From Salinivirga cyanobacteriivorans (lineage in GTDB: Bacteria; Bacteroidota; Bacteroidia; Bacteroidales; Salinivirgaceae), in assembly GCF_001443605.1 (NCBI RefSeq), contig NZ_CP013118.1, positions 186,001 to 250,000 on the forward strand: 64,000 nucleotides of DNA. Direction: 5' to 3'. Below the pieces are notes generated by a model. The model did no database searches, was not told where the DNA came from, and saw only the letters and a list, made by a program, of their open reading frames with translations. Numbering within the stretch: the stretch's first letter is position 1; each line of letters opens with the position of its first letter. Shown in pieces: positions 24,842-33,154 of this stretch. A program made the position numbers and the translations under genes.

Positions 24842-25705
24842 CTATTTTAACGGATGATATTTTTCTAACTCTTTCTGCAGATCTTCTAAATTGTCCGTCC
24901 TGTACCTTTCTGTGCTGCTTACGTACTTGTGTCCGGCCATGTGTTGCACTTCTCTCAAATTATAATGCTGCAACCAGTTTGTAATGATCGATGCCCTGAT
25001 TTGTGCCATGTTTTTTAACCGTGGTTCGTACCTGTTTATCATCTTTTTGATTCTTGACATTCCCCGGAATAAGCGTTTTTTATGAAACAAATAGCTTCCT
25101 TCGATTTCATCTTTTAAAAACTTTCCTTCGGATAAAAGATATTCGTGCAAGGGTAGTACTTGAAAGGGTTTTAACTCCAAAATACGTTTATTGGTTCGTC
25201 GGGTCGATGGAACGTATATTTTGCCTTTATCCAGTTGTAAATGGCTGGTTTCAAGCTTTGCCAGTTCGCAGGTTTGCAGGCCCTGGTAAATTTTTAATCC
25301 CAGGATAATATGATAGGTTTTCAACGTATTTTCGTGCGTCCAGTGGTTGCGGCTTTCGGGGAACTTTTGGTACATTTCATTGAGCTGTTTTTGGGTAAAC
25401 AGATCGTGCGGTACCGTGCGCTGTACGCCTTTTAACCTAACAGTTTCTGCAACGTTCGGTACGCCTTTAAAATTTAAATAGTAAGATATTTTCTTTAACT
25501 CTAAATTGATGGTTTTTGCTTGTATGTTTTGGCCTTTTCGATAGCGGATGTACTGCATTAATTGCTCATTATCAAAACCTTCAACTGAAAGAGATAGTTC
25601 ATACAAATAAAGTTTAAACCGCTTTTCAATGAAAGAACTGTAATCACCGGCCGTGCTTATGGCAAAGCCTTTTTCAACCAGGTATTTTCTAAAATGCTGA
25701 TTCAT
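24842..25705 (-). CDS. XerB: degenerate tyrosine-recombinase paralogue, mosaic (unit 3)
   Basis: 287 aa. Residues 1 to about 130 match the unit 1 protein (RFKLYLYELSLSVEGFD, YLNFKGVPNVAETVRLKG), the rest matches the unit 2 protein (GLQTCELAKLETSHLQ, SEGKFLKDEIEGSY). It is a recombinant with a breakpoint near 25310. Arg I is Gln and His II is Ala as in the other copies. Overlaps XerA by 17 bases. Confidence 0.85.
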   Translation of the reverse strand: MNQHFRKYLVEKGFAISTAGDYSSFIEKRFKLYLYELSLSVEGFDNEQLMQYIRYRKGQNIQAKTINLELKKISYYLNFKGVPNVAETVRLKGVQRTVPHDLFTQKQLNEMYQKFPESRNHWTHENTLKTYHIILGLKIYQGLQTCELAKLETSHLQLDKGKIYVPSTRRTNKRILELKPFQVLPLHEYLLSEGKFLKDEIEGSYLFHKKRLFRGMSRIKKMINRYEPRLKNMAQIRASIITNWLQHYNLREVQHMAGHKYVSSTERYRTDNLEDLQKELEKYHPLK

Positions 25706-26615
25706 TGACTAAATGAGTATATTTTTGTGTACTCTCTATTGATTTGTGTCCAAGAAACAAAGCAATGTTTTCTAACCGCATGCCGTCCTGTAAAAGATGC
25801 GTGGCAATGGAGTGCCGTAAAATGTGCAGCCCAAAGGTTTTCTGTTTTAGTTTTTCGTCGTTTGTTTGGTTTTTCAGTAGTTGCAAACGGTTGTACATGC
25901 CTTGCCGGCTCCACCGCTTTCCGCGACGGCTCAAAAGCAACGCCTCGTTTTTTTGCCTGTTTAAAAGTTCATTTCGTTGATGGAAAATGTATTCCTGCAG
26001 ATCGGCTTTAACCTGCCTGCCCATGGGAATGTAACGCTGCCTGTAGCCTTTTCCTTGTCTGACGTAGAGTAAATTCTTATCAAAAAGCAGATCGCTGATG
26101 TTCAGCGCTGCGCCTTCGCTTGCCCGTAACCCGCAACCGTAATAGATCCCGAGCATGGCCGTATCTCTTTGGCGGTATAAATTATCCCGGTCTTTTGCAG
26201 CTTTGTACAAAGCTTGTATTTCCGGTTTGGTCAGATATGTGGCGGTTTCTGTTGTTTTCAGCAGTTCGGGTTTAATGGCGATGTTGGCCACTCCTGTGAG
26301 TTGTAGATATTTACTCAAAAGCCGCAGCGTGGTAATGTGTTTGTTGATGTAACCTGCACTCAGGCTGCCCGATCGGTTGCAGTTGGGGCGGTGCTGCAAA
26401 TAATCCAGGTAGCTTTTTATTTGCCCGGTTTTAAAGTTTCTAAAATGGTTCGTTTGGTTTTGCTCCAGAAAAGATAAAAATTCCTTTGTGTTCCAATAGC
26501 CGAGTTTTACCGTGTGGGGGTTGTAATTCAGTGTTTCCAACCACTTTCGGAAGTTTTCGGATAAAAACACGAACTGTTTACTTTTAATTTCCCTATTAAC
26601 ACTTTTTTGAAACAT
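25689..26615 (-). CDS. XerA: tyrosine recombinase (unit 3)
   Basis: 308 aa, differing from the unit 1 protein only at residues 9-11 (REIKSK against RRIESK) as far as read; full catalytic set retained. Preceded by the GTTCC iteron set, with the copy at the start codon degenerate (GAAAC on the plus strand at 26609-26613). Confidence 0.88.
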   Translation of the reverse strand: MFQKSVNREIKSKQFVFLSENFRKWLETLNYNPHTVKLGYWNTKEFLSFLEQNQTNHFRNFKTGQIKSYLDYLQHRPNCNRSGSLSAGYINKHITTLRLLSKYLQLTGVANIAIKPELLKTTETATYLTKPEIQALYKAAKDRDNLYRQRDTAMLGIYYGCGLRASEGAALNISDLLFDKNLLYVRQGKGYRQRYIPMGRQVKADLQEYIFHQRNELLNRQKNEALLLSRRGKRWSRQGMYNRLQLLKNQTNDEKLKQKTFGLHILRHSIATHLLQDGMRLENIALFLGHKSIESTQKYTHLVNESAF

Positions 26616-26711
26616 GGAACGCTAAGGGTTGTTTGAGTTTTAATTATCTAAAAATTAGTTTTTTATGTAATTTTCTGGCGTTCCAACTGGTGTTCCGACA
26701 CTTTGGAACGC
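26609..26711. repeat. Iteron-like repeats, GTTCC type (unit 3)
   Basis: GAAAC 26609-26613 (decayed copy), GGAACGC 26616-26622, GCGTTCC 26678-26684, GTTCC 26692-26696, GGAACGC about 26705-26711. Although the neighbouring primase has a unit 2-type N-terminal two thirds, the repeats follow its unit 1-type C-terminal domain. Confidence 0.7.
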
Positions 26712-29267
26712 CAACTTTTCAATTTGGCCGAACAGGTACGCTTTGATTTCGCTTCGAAGCCTGGTGATATTGTCCCAATAGATTATTTTGTACTTAAACC
26801 CACGGTTGGCATAACCGCCCGATTGTTGCAGGTATTCTAGTTCCATTAATTCATTGAGGTAACGGAAAAGCTGTGTTTTGCTTAAATGCAGGGCATGCCT
26901 GACCTCCCGCTGGGTAAATTCGTACTGCTGAGGGTTGTCTTTTTCTAAAGCATAAGCCTTCAGTTTTTCAAAAAACTGCCGCAATGAGCCGTCCAGCTCG
27001 TCGACCTTCAAAAAAATACTCTCGAACATGATTTCCACGGCCGTTTGCAGGTCTTCGGGCTCGGTGATTACCCGGCCTTGTCCATCTCGCTTTCGTTGGT
27101 ATTGGTGGATCAATGTCACTTGCTTTACAAAGCTTAAAAACAGTTCGTGTAAACGCCTTATTTTATGGGCTTGCGGTGGTAGTTTTATTTTATCGGCATA
27201 GGGGTTTATTACCTTTAAAGGCTTTAACATGCGGATGCAGTTCTGCAAAAATTCCTTTGCTTCAACTTCCTGCTTTTTTTCTATCGTTCCGCTGGCGGTT
27301 TTGCTTTGGTAATTCATGATCTTTTTGGTTTGTTCGCTGCTTTCATCCACGGCCACAATAAACATTCGGCTCATATTGTCCTCGTAAATTTGCCCGTGCG
27401 TGGTGGCGCAAAGGCTGGCCATTGGCCCGCGGACAATACGCTGTGCACTGCGGATGTTGCCGTTTTCGTCTTTCTGGCTGGTGCTGCTGCTGAGTTGTTC
27501 GTTGCTGATCAGCTCGCGCCAGGCAAACAAGGCTTCTTCTTTCAGCCCGTCGATGTCTTCCAAACAAATCAATTTATTCCTAAAAAAATATTCATCGTAG
27601 TTGTAAAAGCTATTTTCGGTAACGCGGGTAAATTTTACGACTCTTTCACTTGGCATCAGTGCAGCTATTTTGCTCAAAAGGTGCGTCTTTCCGCTGCCCG
27701 AACTGCCTTGTATTAAAGCATGTAGCGTATCTTTCATTTTATGGCTCGTACCGATAATGAACAAAAACAAACGGTTGTTTTCTTCGCCTACGATGCCCGA
27801 TTGGCCGATCAGTTTATTGATCCTGGTGATTAATTCGGGCTTGCTTAAAAATGTTTTGCACTGCGCTTGTACTGCCAAACTTAAAGCTTTGTCGCTTGAG
27901 GTTTCTTCGGTGATTTGTTGCAGTTGATTGTCCCGGTATTCTTCCAGTAAATCGGTTAGTTCTGATAAGTCGTTTTCTACCAGATCGCTGCGTAAGTCCA
28001 GTTTCTCGCTTGCTTCTCTTGCTTCTTTCCTTGTTTGCTTTTCTTCGTATAAATTTAATCGGCAGCGGTATTTTATGGCGGTTTCCAAGTGCTGCACGTC
28101 AAGGCTTACCAGCATGCGGTCGAAGGTTTTCGGCAGGCTGCCTTTGATGATGTAGCGGGCGGTGGGGGTTTGGTGGATTATCTTGTTGGGAAGATCTGTT
28201 TTTAACCGTTGAGACGCAATGCATTGCGTCTGTACTTCTATAGGGATATTTATTTGATTGCCAGATGATTGATTAGATTCAGGATTGGCAGGCTGCCGTT
28301 CTTCGATGAGTTGCAATATGGCTTCTTTGCCATAAGTTATGAACATACTGTTTACGTCTTCGCCATCGGGCGTTGGCACGGCTGTAATCTTGCATTTTAG
28401 GTGCTGTAGTTTTTCGGTGCTTTTAATTATACCTTCTTTTCCGGCTATATCACCATCAAAAAAGAAAATAATTTCTTGTAAGTTTTTTAATTGTTTTATT
28501 GCTTCGATATGCTCTGCAGTAAGTCCATTAGTACCATAGGCGGTTAATACGGAGATGCCTTTCATTGCTAATTGCTCATTATTAATTACTAATTGGAGAC
28601 TGGCACAGTCGATAATAGCCTCGGTGATGATTAACGTTTCTGTATTTGCATCCGGACAACCCGGGTAAAGTCCTTTGCGGTTTTCGGTGTAGTAGTGTTT
28701 GCCAAATTCTGCGTTATAACCATTGCTTTCTGTTATTCTCCTGCCGTACAGGCTTACAATGTTTCCGCTTTTGTCTTTCAATGGGAACGTAATGCACTGT
28801 TTGAGCTTTTTCCAGTTTACTCCTGAGTTATAGCCAACTTCTTGTAATTGTTCCAGCCCACGGTTTTTGAGATACTCCTGTGCTTTATGGCTGCGTGGGA
28901 GGCCGTCTTTTTGCCTGTTAAATAGTTCGGCAAAGTTTTCGGCCTCCGCAGCCCGCTTGGATGCAATCCCCATTACATCGGTGTTTTTATGGTTGTTTTC
29001 TGTTGTGCTGCCATTGGCCAGTTCTGTGGCTATTTTCAGGGCAGCGTGTTTGCTGCAGTTCTCTTTGTCCTGGATAAATTGTATTACATCGCCGGTTTTA
29101 CCACAGCCAAAGCAGTTGTAAGTGTTAGTGTCTGTATAAATCTTGCAGCTGGGCTTGTCGTCCTTGTGGAACGGGCATATAATATGATCATTCTTATTCA
29201 TTTTAATGCCGTAATGCGCCAAAACACTCATTATAGGCAGCCGTTTTTTGATGTCGGGGATTTGCAT
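26655..29267 (-). CDS. Primase-helicase, mosaic of two lineages (unit 3)
   Basis: 870 aa. From the start to about residue 555 the DNA is the same as unit 2 (constant offset of 9682 bases); from YDEYFFRNKLICLEDIDG on it matches units 1 and 6, including the winged helix SKTQLFRYLNEL and the iteron-encoded tail VGTPVGTPENYIKN. The breakpoint lies near 27600, between Walker A and Walker B regions. All motifs are intact, so the hybrid may be functional. Linker dyad GAGACGCAATGCATTGCGTC at 28211-28230. Confidence 0.85.
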   Translation of the reverse strand: MQIPDIKKRLPIMSVLAHYGIKMNKNDHIICPFHKDDKPSCKIYTDTNTYNCFGCGKTGDVIQFIQDKENCSKHAALKIATELANGSTTENNHKNTDVMGIASKRAAEAENFAELFNRQKDGLPRSHKAQEYLKNRGLEQLQEVGYNSGVNWKKLKQCITFPLKDKSGNIVSLYGRRITESNGYNAEFGKHYYTENRKGLYPGCPDANTETLIITEAIIDCASLQLVINNEQLAMKGISVLTAYGTNGLTAEHIEAIKQLKNLQEIIFFFDGDIAGKEGIIKSTEKLQHLKCKITAVPTPDGEDVNSMFITYGKEAILQLIEERQPANPESNQSSGNQINIPIEVQTQCIASQRLKTDLPNKIIHQTPTARYIIKGSLPKTFDRMLVSLDVQHLETAIKYRCRLNLYEEKQTRKEAREASEKLDLRSDLVENDLSELTDLLEEYRDNQLQQITEETSSDKALSLAVQAQCKTFLSKPELITRINKLIGQSGIVGEENNRLFLFIIGTSHKMKDTLHALIQGSSGSGKTHLLSKIAALMPSERVVKFTRVTENSFYNYDEYFFRNKLICLEDIDGLKEEALFAWRELISNEQLSSSTSQKDENGNIRSAQRIVRGPMASLCATTHGQIYEDNMSRMFIVAVDESSEQTKKIMNYQSKTASGTIEKKQEVEAKEFLQNCIRMLKPLKVINPYADKIKLPPQAHKIRRLHELFLSFVKQVTLIHQYQRKRDGQGRVITEPEDLQTAVEIMFESIFLKVDELDGSLRQFFEKLKAYALEKDNPQQYEFTQREVRHALHLSKTQLFRYLNELMELEYLQQSGGYANRGFKYKIIYWDNITRLRSEIKAYLFGQIEKLAFQSVGTPVGTPENYIKN

Positions 29268-29292
29268 GGGGATTTTTTTTTGAAAATTTTTA

Positions 29293-29383
29293 ATATATCA
29301 TTTACGCTTCAAAAATAGCATATATGATTTACACATGCAAATCTTTTATGGTTTTGATACAGCAAAAAAGTATTGTACTTTTA
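29293..29383. promoter_or_regulatory. Operator repeats and promoter of the unit 3 regulator
   Basis: Same sequence as 19611-19701: direct repeats at 29293-29305 and 29320-29332, promoter-like TACTTTTA at 29376-29383. Confidence 0.5.
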
Positions 29384-29425
29384 CAAAAACACAATAGATT
29401 ACGCATTATATATAGCTTATACGAT

Positions 29426-29758
29426 ATGTCATTCGGCAAAACAATAGCAACACAGAGAAAGAAAAAAGGAATTTCGCAAGGTCAGCTTGCGAAAATGGTA
29501 GGCACTATAAGTGTGACAATTGGCCGATACGAAAGGAATGAAATAAAACCGTCGATCGACATAGCTGTCAAAATTGCCGAAGCACTGGAAGTCTCTCTTG
29601 ATTACCTTACCGGAAAAACCACTTTCGAACTGGACAACTCGATCATTAAGCGAGTCGTTGAGATTCAGAACCTACCCGAAGAAGACAAAAAACACATTCT
29701 TTATACGCTTGACGGCCTTTTACAAAACGTCAGGACAAAACAGGCATTTTCTAAATAA
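29426..29758 (+). CDS. XRE-family regulator (unit 3)
   Basis: 110 aa, identical to the unit 2 regulator; start MSFGKT chosen for the same reason. Because units 2 and 3 share regulator and operators, each could repress the other. Confidence 0.85.
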   Translation: MSFGKTIATQRKKKGISQGQLAKMVGTISVTIGRYERNEIKPSIDIAVKIAEALEVSLDYLTGKTTFELDNSIIKRVVEIQNLPEEDKKHILYTLDGLLQNVRTKQAFSK

Positions 29759-29771
29759 CAAAAGATTAACC

Positions 29772-30254
29772 TCAATCTCTTATACAATATAAGATTAATT
29801 CATCCATTCTTTTTTTTGATGTCATTTTATTTTTTATGTCTCCGGTATATTTGCCTACAATAGGAATTTCGGAGACTTTATATCTTTTACCATCCATTGG
29901 TACTTTCATCTGAAAATCATATTGTGCACTAAGATGAACCGTTATCCTTAGCGTATCTTGTAATATTAGCGCCTCTTTTTTATGAATGTAACAATTCAGT
30001 TCTCCGGATACTAAACGAAATTTAATTATTGTCTTATCATTCTTTTTTACCCTGTACGTATATATTGATTCATCACTATCGCTTGTAGCAGAATTGTAAC
30101 ACCAAACGCATCCAGACCTCCAACGATCAATCATTACTTTACAATCATAATGCGGCGTCTCTGTTTTCTGAATTATTTCAAACCGTCCCCAAACACCTAT
30201 CAAAACCAAAGCTAAAATAATAAAAGCTATATATACTCTAATCCTCTTCATCAA
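29772..30254 (-). CDS. Membrane-anchored putative immunity protein (unit 3)
   Basis: 160 aa, same as 20090-20572; one N-terminal membrane segment and a Cys-containing outer domain. Overlaps the tip by 17 bases. Confidence 0.55.
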   Translation of the reverse strand: MMKRIRVYIAFIILALVLIGVWGRFEIIQKTETPHYDCKVMIDRWRSGCVWCYNSATSDSDESIYTYRVKKNDKTIIKFRLVSGELNCYIHKKEALILQDTLRITVHLSAQYDFQMKVPMDGKRYKVSEIPIVGKYTGDIKNKMTSKKRMDELILYCIRD

Positions 30255-31449
30255 TAGTAAGATTACAATTTGTACTGTTTGAAGAATAGTCTAACAACCA
30301 ATTTCCATCTATTTTGTAATACTTTGTAATAATATCAAATTCTACTTCTTGTGCGCTAACTTCATCATTCAGCTTTTCATACAATGGGAGGAAATCACTA
30401 TTTGTAATCATTTCAAATCCTATTGTGGGAGCTTCACAATTAAAAACATCTCTTTCCCAGCTGCCTAAAGGCTGAACCCCCTCAAAATCAAAGCTGTCCC
30501 ATACACGAAAATAAATATCTCCTTCTCCAACAGCTCGGTCAAAACCTAATATATTTAAAACTGCATCAAAATAAAAACTAATTGTAAATCGACCAATTGC
30601 ATAAGCAAGGTCTTCATCTACAAAAGACAACCCAGAAATTAAATCAACTTGAGTGGCAGATTCTGAGTAAAATCTGTTAATATTACCTGTGTTCTCCTGA
30701 TAATCTGGCCACAGGCCAAGAGTAAGCTGTTCTTGCCCTTCGGTTGCGTATTGGCTAATTCTATCACATAGTTCCGTGAGTGTTTCGCCTAATGGGCCAG
30801 TGTTGTAAGGATAGATGATTTTATTATTTGATGCGTCATTAAAAACTTCTTGAAATATCGATGAAGCTTCGAAAAGATCTTCAAAGTTTTCATCCGTCAA
30901 ATGAATATCTGCCCCTTCACTTTCGAACCAGTGATCTATAAAAGCTGCTCCATAAGGATACCCTAATTTCCATTGAATAATAGGAATATCCAATATTGTC
31001 TTTTCAGCTTCGGAGAGTTCATTATACTTGCCTGAATTTAATAAATAAAGATATCGGTTCTTTACATTTTGAACAATGTGATTAAAACTTACAACACTTC
31101 CATTTATTGTTAATGAAACTTGGGTCTCTGGAGAAGTTCCATATATATTTTCCTCTTCTCCAGAAATAAATTCCCTAAGCTTATTGGCATCTGATTCACT
31201 TTGAGTAATTATATCGAAGGAGCTATATTTTAATGTATTTCCATTTACTTCTATGGCTTCTGTTTGAGTATCAATAGACACTATCTCAACTTCTGCATAT
31301 GTGTTATTCCCTATTACTACATCATCAGCACTAATATTCTTATCAGGAAAGTTGAAATCAATGTTTTCTGTATAAACCAAACGAAGCAACCGTAATATCT
31401 CTTGTGCCTCTACATAAGAGTCATCACCAACATATTCCCCCTCCTCCAC
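30238..31449 (-). CDS. Orphan toxin tip of unit 3 (duplicate of unit 2 tip)
   Basis: 403 codons, same protein as 20556-21767, in the same start-less context after core copy 4. The identical block runs from about 27607 to 32431 (copy in unit 2 from about 17925 to 22749) and so includes part of the primase, the regulator, immunity, tip, core and the following non-coding region. No toxin family recognised. Confidence 0.6.
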   Translation of the reverse strand: MEEGEYVGDDSYVEAQEILRLLRLVYTENIDFNFPDKNISADDVVIGNNTYAEVEIVSIDTQTEAIEVNGNTLKYSSFDIITQSESDANKLREFISGEEENIYGTSPETQVSLTINGSVVSFNHIVQNVKNRYLYLLNSGKYNELSEAEKTILDIPIIQWKLGYPYGAAFIDHWFESEGADIHLTDENFEDLFEASSIFQEVFNDASNNKIIYPYNTGPLGETLTELCDRISQYATEGQEQLTLGLWPDYQENTGNINRFYSESATQVDLISGLSFVDEDLAYAIGRFTISFYFDAVLNILGFDRAVGEGDIYFRVWDSFDFEGVQPLGSWERDVFNCEAPTIGFEMITNSDFLPLYEKLNDEVSAQEVEFDIITKYYKIDGNWLLDYSSNSTNCNLTIDEED

Positions 31450-31510
31450 ATCTTCAAAAATATGCCAACCGCCTTCGGGGTTGTGGATCAGGTCCCATTG
31501 GTATTTCCAA
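31445..31510 (-). repeat. Toxin-tip junction core, copy 4
   Basis: 19-mer at 31492-31510. Same as copy 3. Distance to copy 5 is only 7628 bases because unit 4 lacks recombinases and a toxin-antitoxin module. Confidence 0.8.
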
Positions 31511-31517
31511 GTGAGCA

Positions 31518-32451
31518 GGAAAACCCATCGTCAATGATGTTTTTATACAGGCTTTTATCAAAGAACGTCGTGCTATAAACACACTTTCAAATATATAAAA
31601 ATCGGCCATACTTTTTCTTTCAATTGAAAAGTTCAATTGAAAAAAAAAAGACCACAGGTTTATTTTTTAAAAGAAAAACAAAAAAAGAAAGCCATACCAC
31701 AAGGTAAGGCGGAAAGGGCTGTCAAGGCTGACGGCAAAAGAGTTTTACCATAAAAATCAATCTCTTAAAACTGTTTTGCCGGAACTTGTCTTGGCCTTTA
31801 CTGCCCTTGGAGCCGGCTTAAATTGGGCTTCCTTTTTTTGCTTTCCGGAAGTCAAAAATTCCTTTGTTTAAAGTCTTTAACCTGCTGAACAATGGTAACT
31901 TGTGCGTAAGGAAAAAGTGCCTACAGCAAGCGGTGGGAAAGCGGATGCAATAAGTGAAGTGAGGAACGAACGAAACGGGTTGCAGACGCTGTGCAGCGAT
32001 AGCGAGCCGCCTGCGAGTGCGGCCGAGGCCTGCCGGGTAAAAGCCGACCTTAGAAGGCTGAGCGGCAGTGCTGCCTGCAGTGAGCTTTGGCGCAGGTTTT
32101 TGATCGTGTCGTCGGATGGAGCGATGGCTCAAAAACTGTGACAAAGGCGAACCGAGGACGCTAGCAGGCTCGCTTAACTCGGGCAGCGGTTGGCTGTGTC
32201 TGCGATGTGGAGTTTACGGAACATGGCAGGCGCAGACAAAGGAGCTGCCAATGAGGAAGATTGAGGAACGCAAAAAACATGACAAGCTCGGATCCGCCAG
32301 CTGGCGGAGGAGACCCGCAGGGCGGAACAGCTTATTTTTATTCAATTGAAAATAAGAGTATCATAAAAATGTGCTGTGACGGCTTGGCCATGGGTTTTTG
32401 CTGACGAGTGATGACGAATACCGCTTTTCCGGGTCGTGCGGTGGGGGTTAT
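31518..32451. other. Conserved non-coding region of unit 4 (allele B)
   Basis: Same as the unit 3 region up to CTTTTCCGG (about 32431), then the short-loop form GTCGTGCGGTGGGGG of the terminal stem. It ends directly at the stop of the 223-codon gene; no toxin-antitoxin module is present. Confidence 0.55.
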
Positions 32452-33018
32452 TTACAACTCCTGCCATCCTTTAAAATCTTTAAATTCTTCAAAGGCCGAT
32501 TCCCATATCTCAGAGGCTTCCTGTGCCCGGGTTTGTGGTATGAGTTCGTAGTTCTGCAGTTGACGGTAGCCTTTGCCGTTTTTCCGGATTAGATTTAATT
32601 CCCGTAAGCCTTGTAAAATGCGATTGCAACTGGTTTTTGATTTTCCGGTAAGTGCTTGTAAATCCCTCCAATTGAAAGAAGAAGATAAACCGATTTCATC
32701 AAACAAGATTTGATAATAATTTCTTATATTGCCCGATATATCAAGCTTTTGGGCTGTAAACAATGGACTGATCAACATTAAAGCTGTTGCATAATCTTCT
32801 CTTTGGCTGATGTAATTTCCCTCGCTGTCTTTTTGCCTGTAGAGCTTATTGATTACCGTTAATGAGTGTACCAGTGATTCATAAAGTATGCGTACATCGT
32901 TCTGTAAAATGGTGCTGCTTTCTATTTCTGTGGTTGGGTCGTGTACTGTTGTTGCCCTTGGGAACAGGTTCTTTAAGGCGATTACTAAGCTTGTTATTTT
33001 TAGGTATCTGCATTCCAT
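32452..33018 (-). CDS. Helicase-tail-like winged-helix protein replacing XerAB (unit 4)
   Basis: 189 aa from ATG (MECRYLKITSLVIAL); the frame is open further to a GTG at 33123, giving 223 codons, but that extension runs through the iterons. It resembles the C-terminal third of the primase-helicases: LVHSLTVINKLYRQKDSEGN, a YATALMLISPLFTAQKLDISGNIRNYY segment like the FDSIFLKVDELDGSLRQFF of primases, then a winged helix (ALTGKSKTSCNRILQGLRELNLI). It sits where XerA begins in other units and keeps the same leader KSVNRxI. Perhaps a DNA-binding replication or control factor; no family name can be given. Confidence 0.6.
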   Translation of the reverse strand: MECRYLKITSLVIALKNLFPRATTVHDPTTEIESSTILQNDVRILYESLVHSLTVINKLYRQKDSEGNYISQREDYATALMLISPLFTAQKLDISGNIRNYYQILFDEIGLSSSFNWRDLQALTGKSKTSCNRILQGLRELNLIRKNGKGYRQLQNYELIPQTRAQEASEIWESAFEEFKDFKGWQEL

Positions 33019-33051
33019 TGTTTTTTCAATATCTCTATTAACACTTTTCGT

Positions 33052-33133
33052 GGGACGCGGGACGCAAAGGGTTTTTTCCAGTAATGACGCAGGTTCTATC
33101 GTCCCATTTGGCGTTCCACCCACTTTGGGACGC
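33052..33133. repeat. Iteron-like repeats, GTCCC type (unit 4)
   Basis: GGGACGC at 33052-33058 and 33059-33065 (direct tandem, 7-base period), CGTCCC 33100-33105, GGGACGC 33127-33133; one copy at 33111-33117 is of the GTTCC type. Same layout as units 1 and 2, third sequence version. Confidence 0.65.
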
Positions 33134-33154
33134 TAGATATTTACCGGCTTAATT

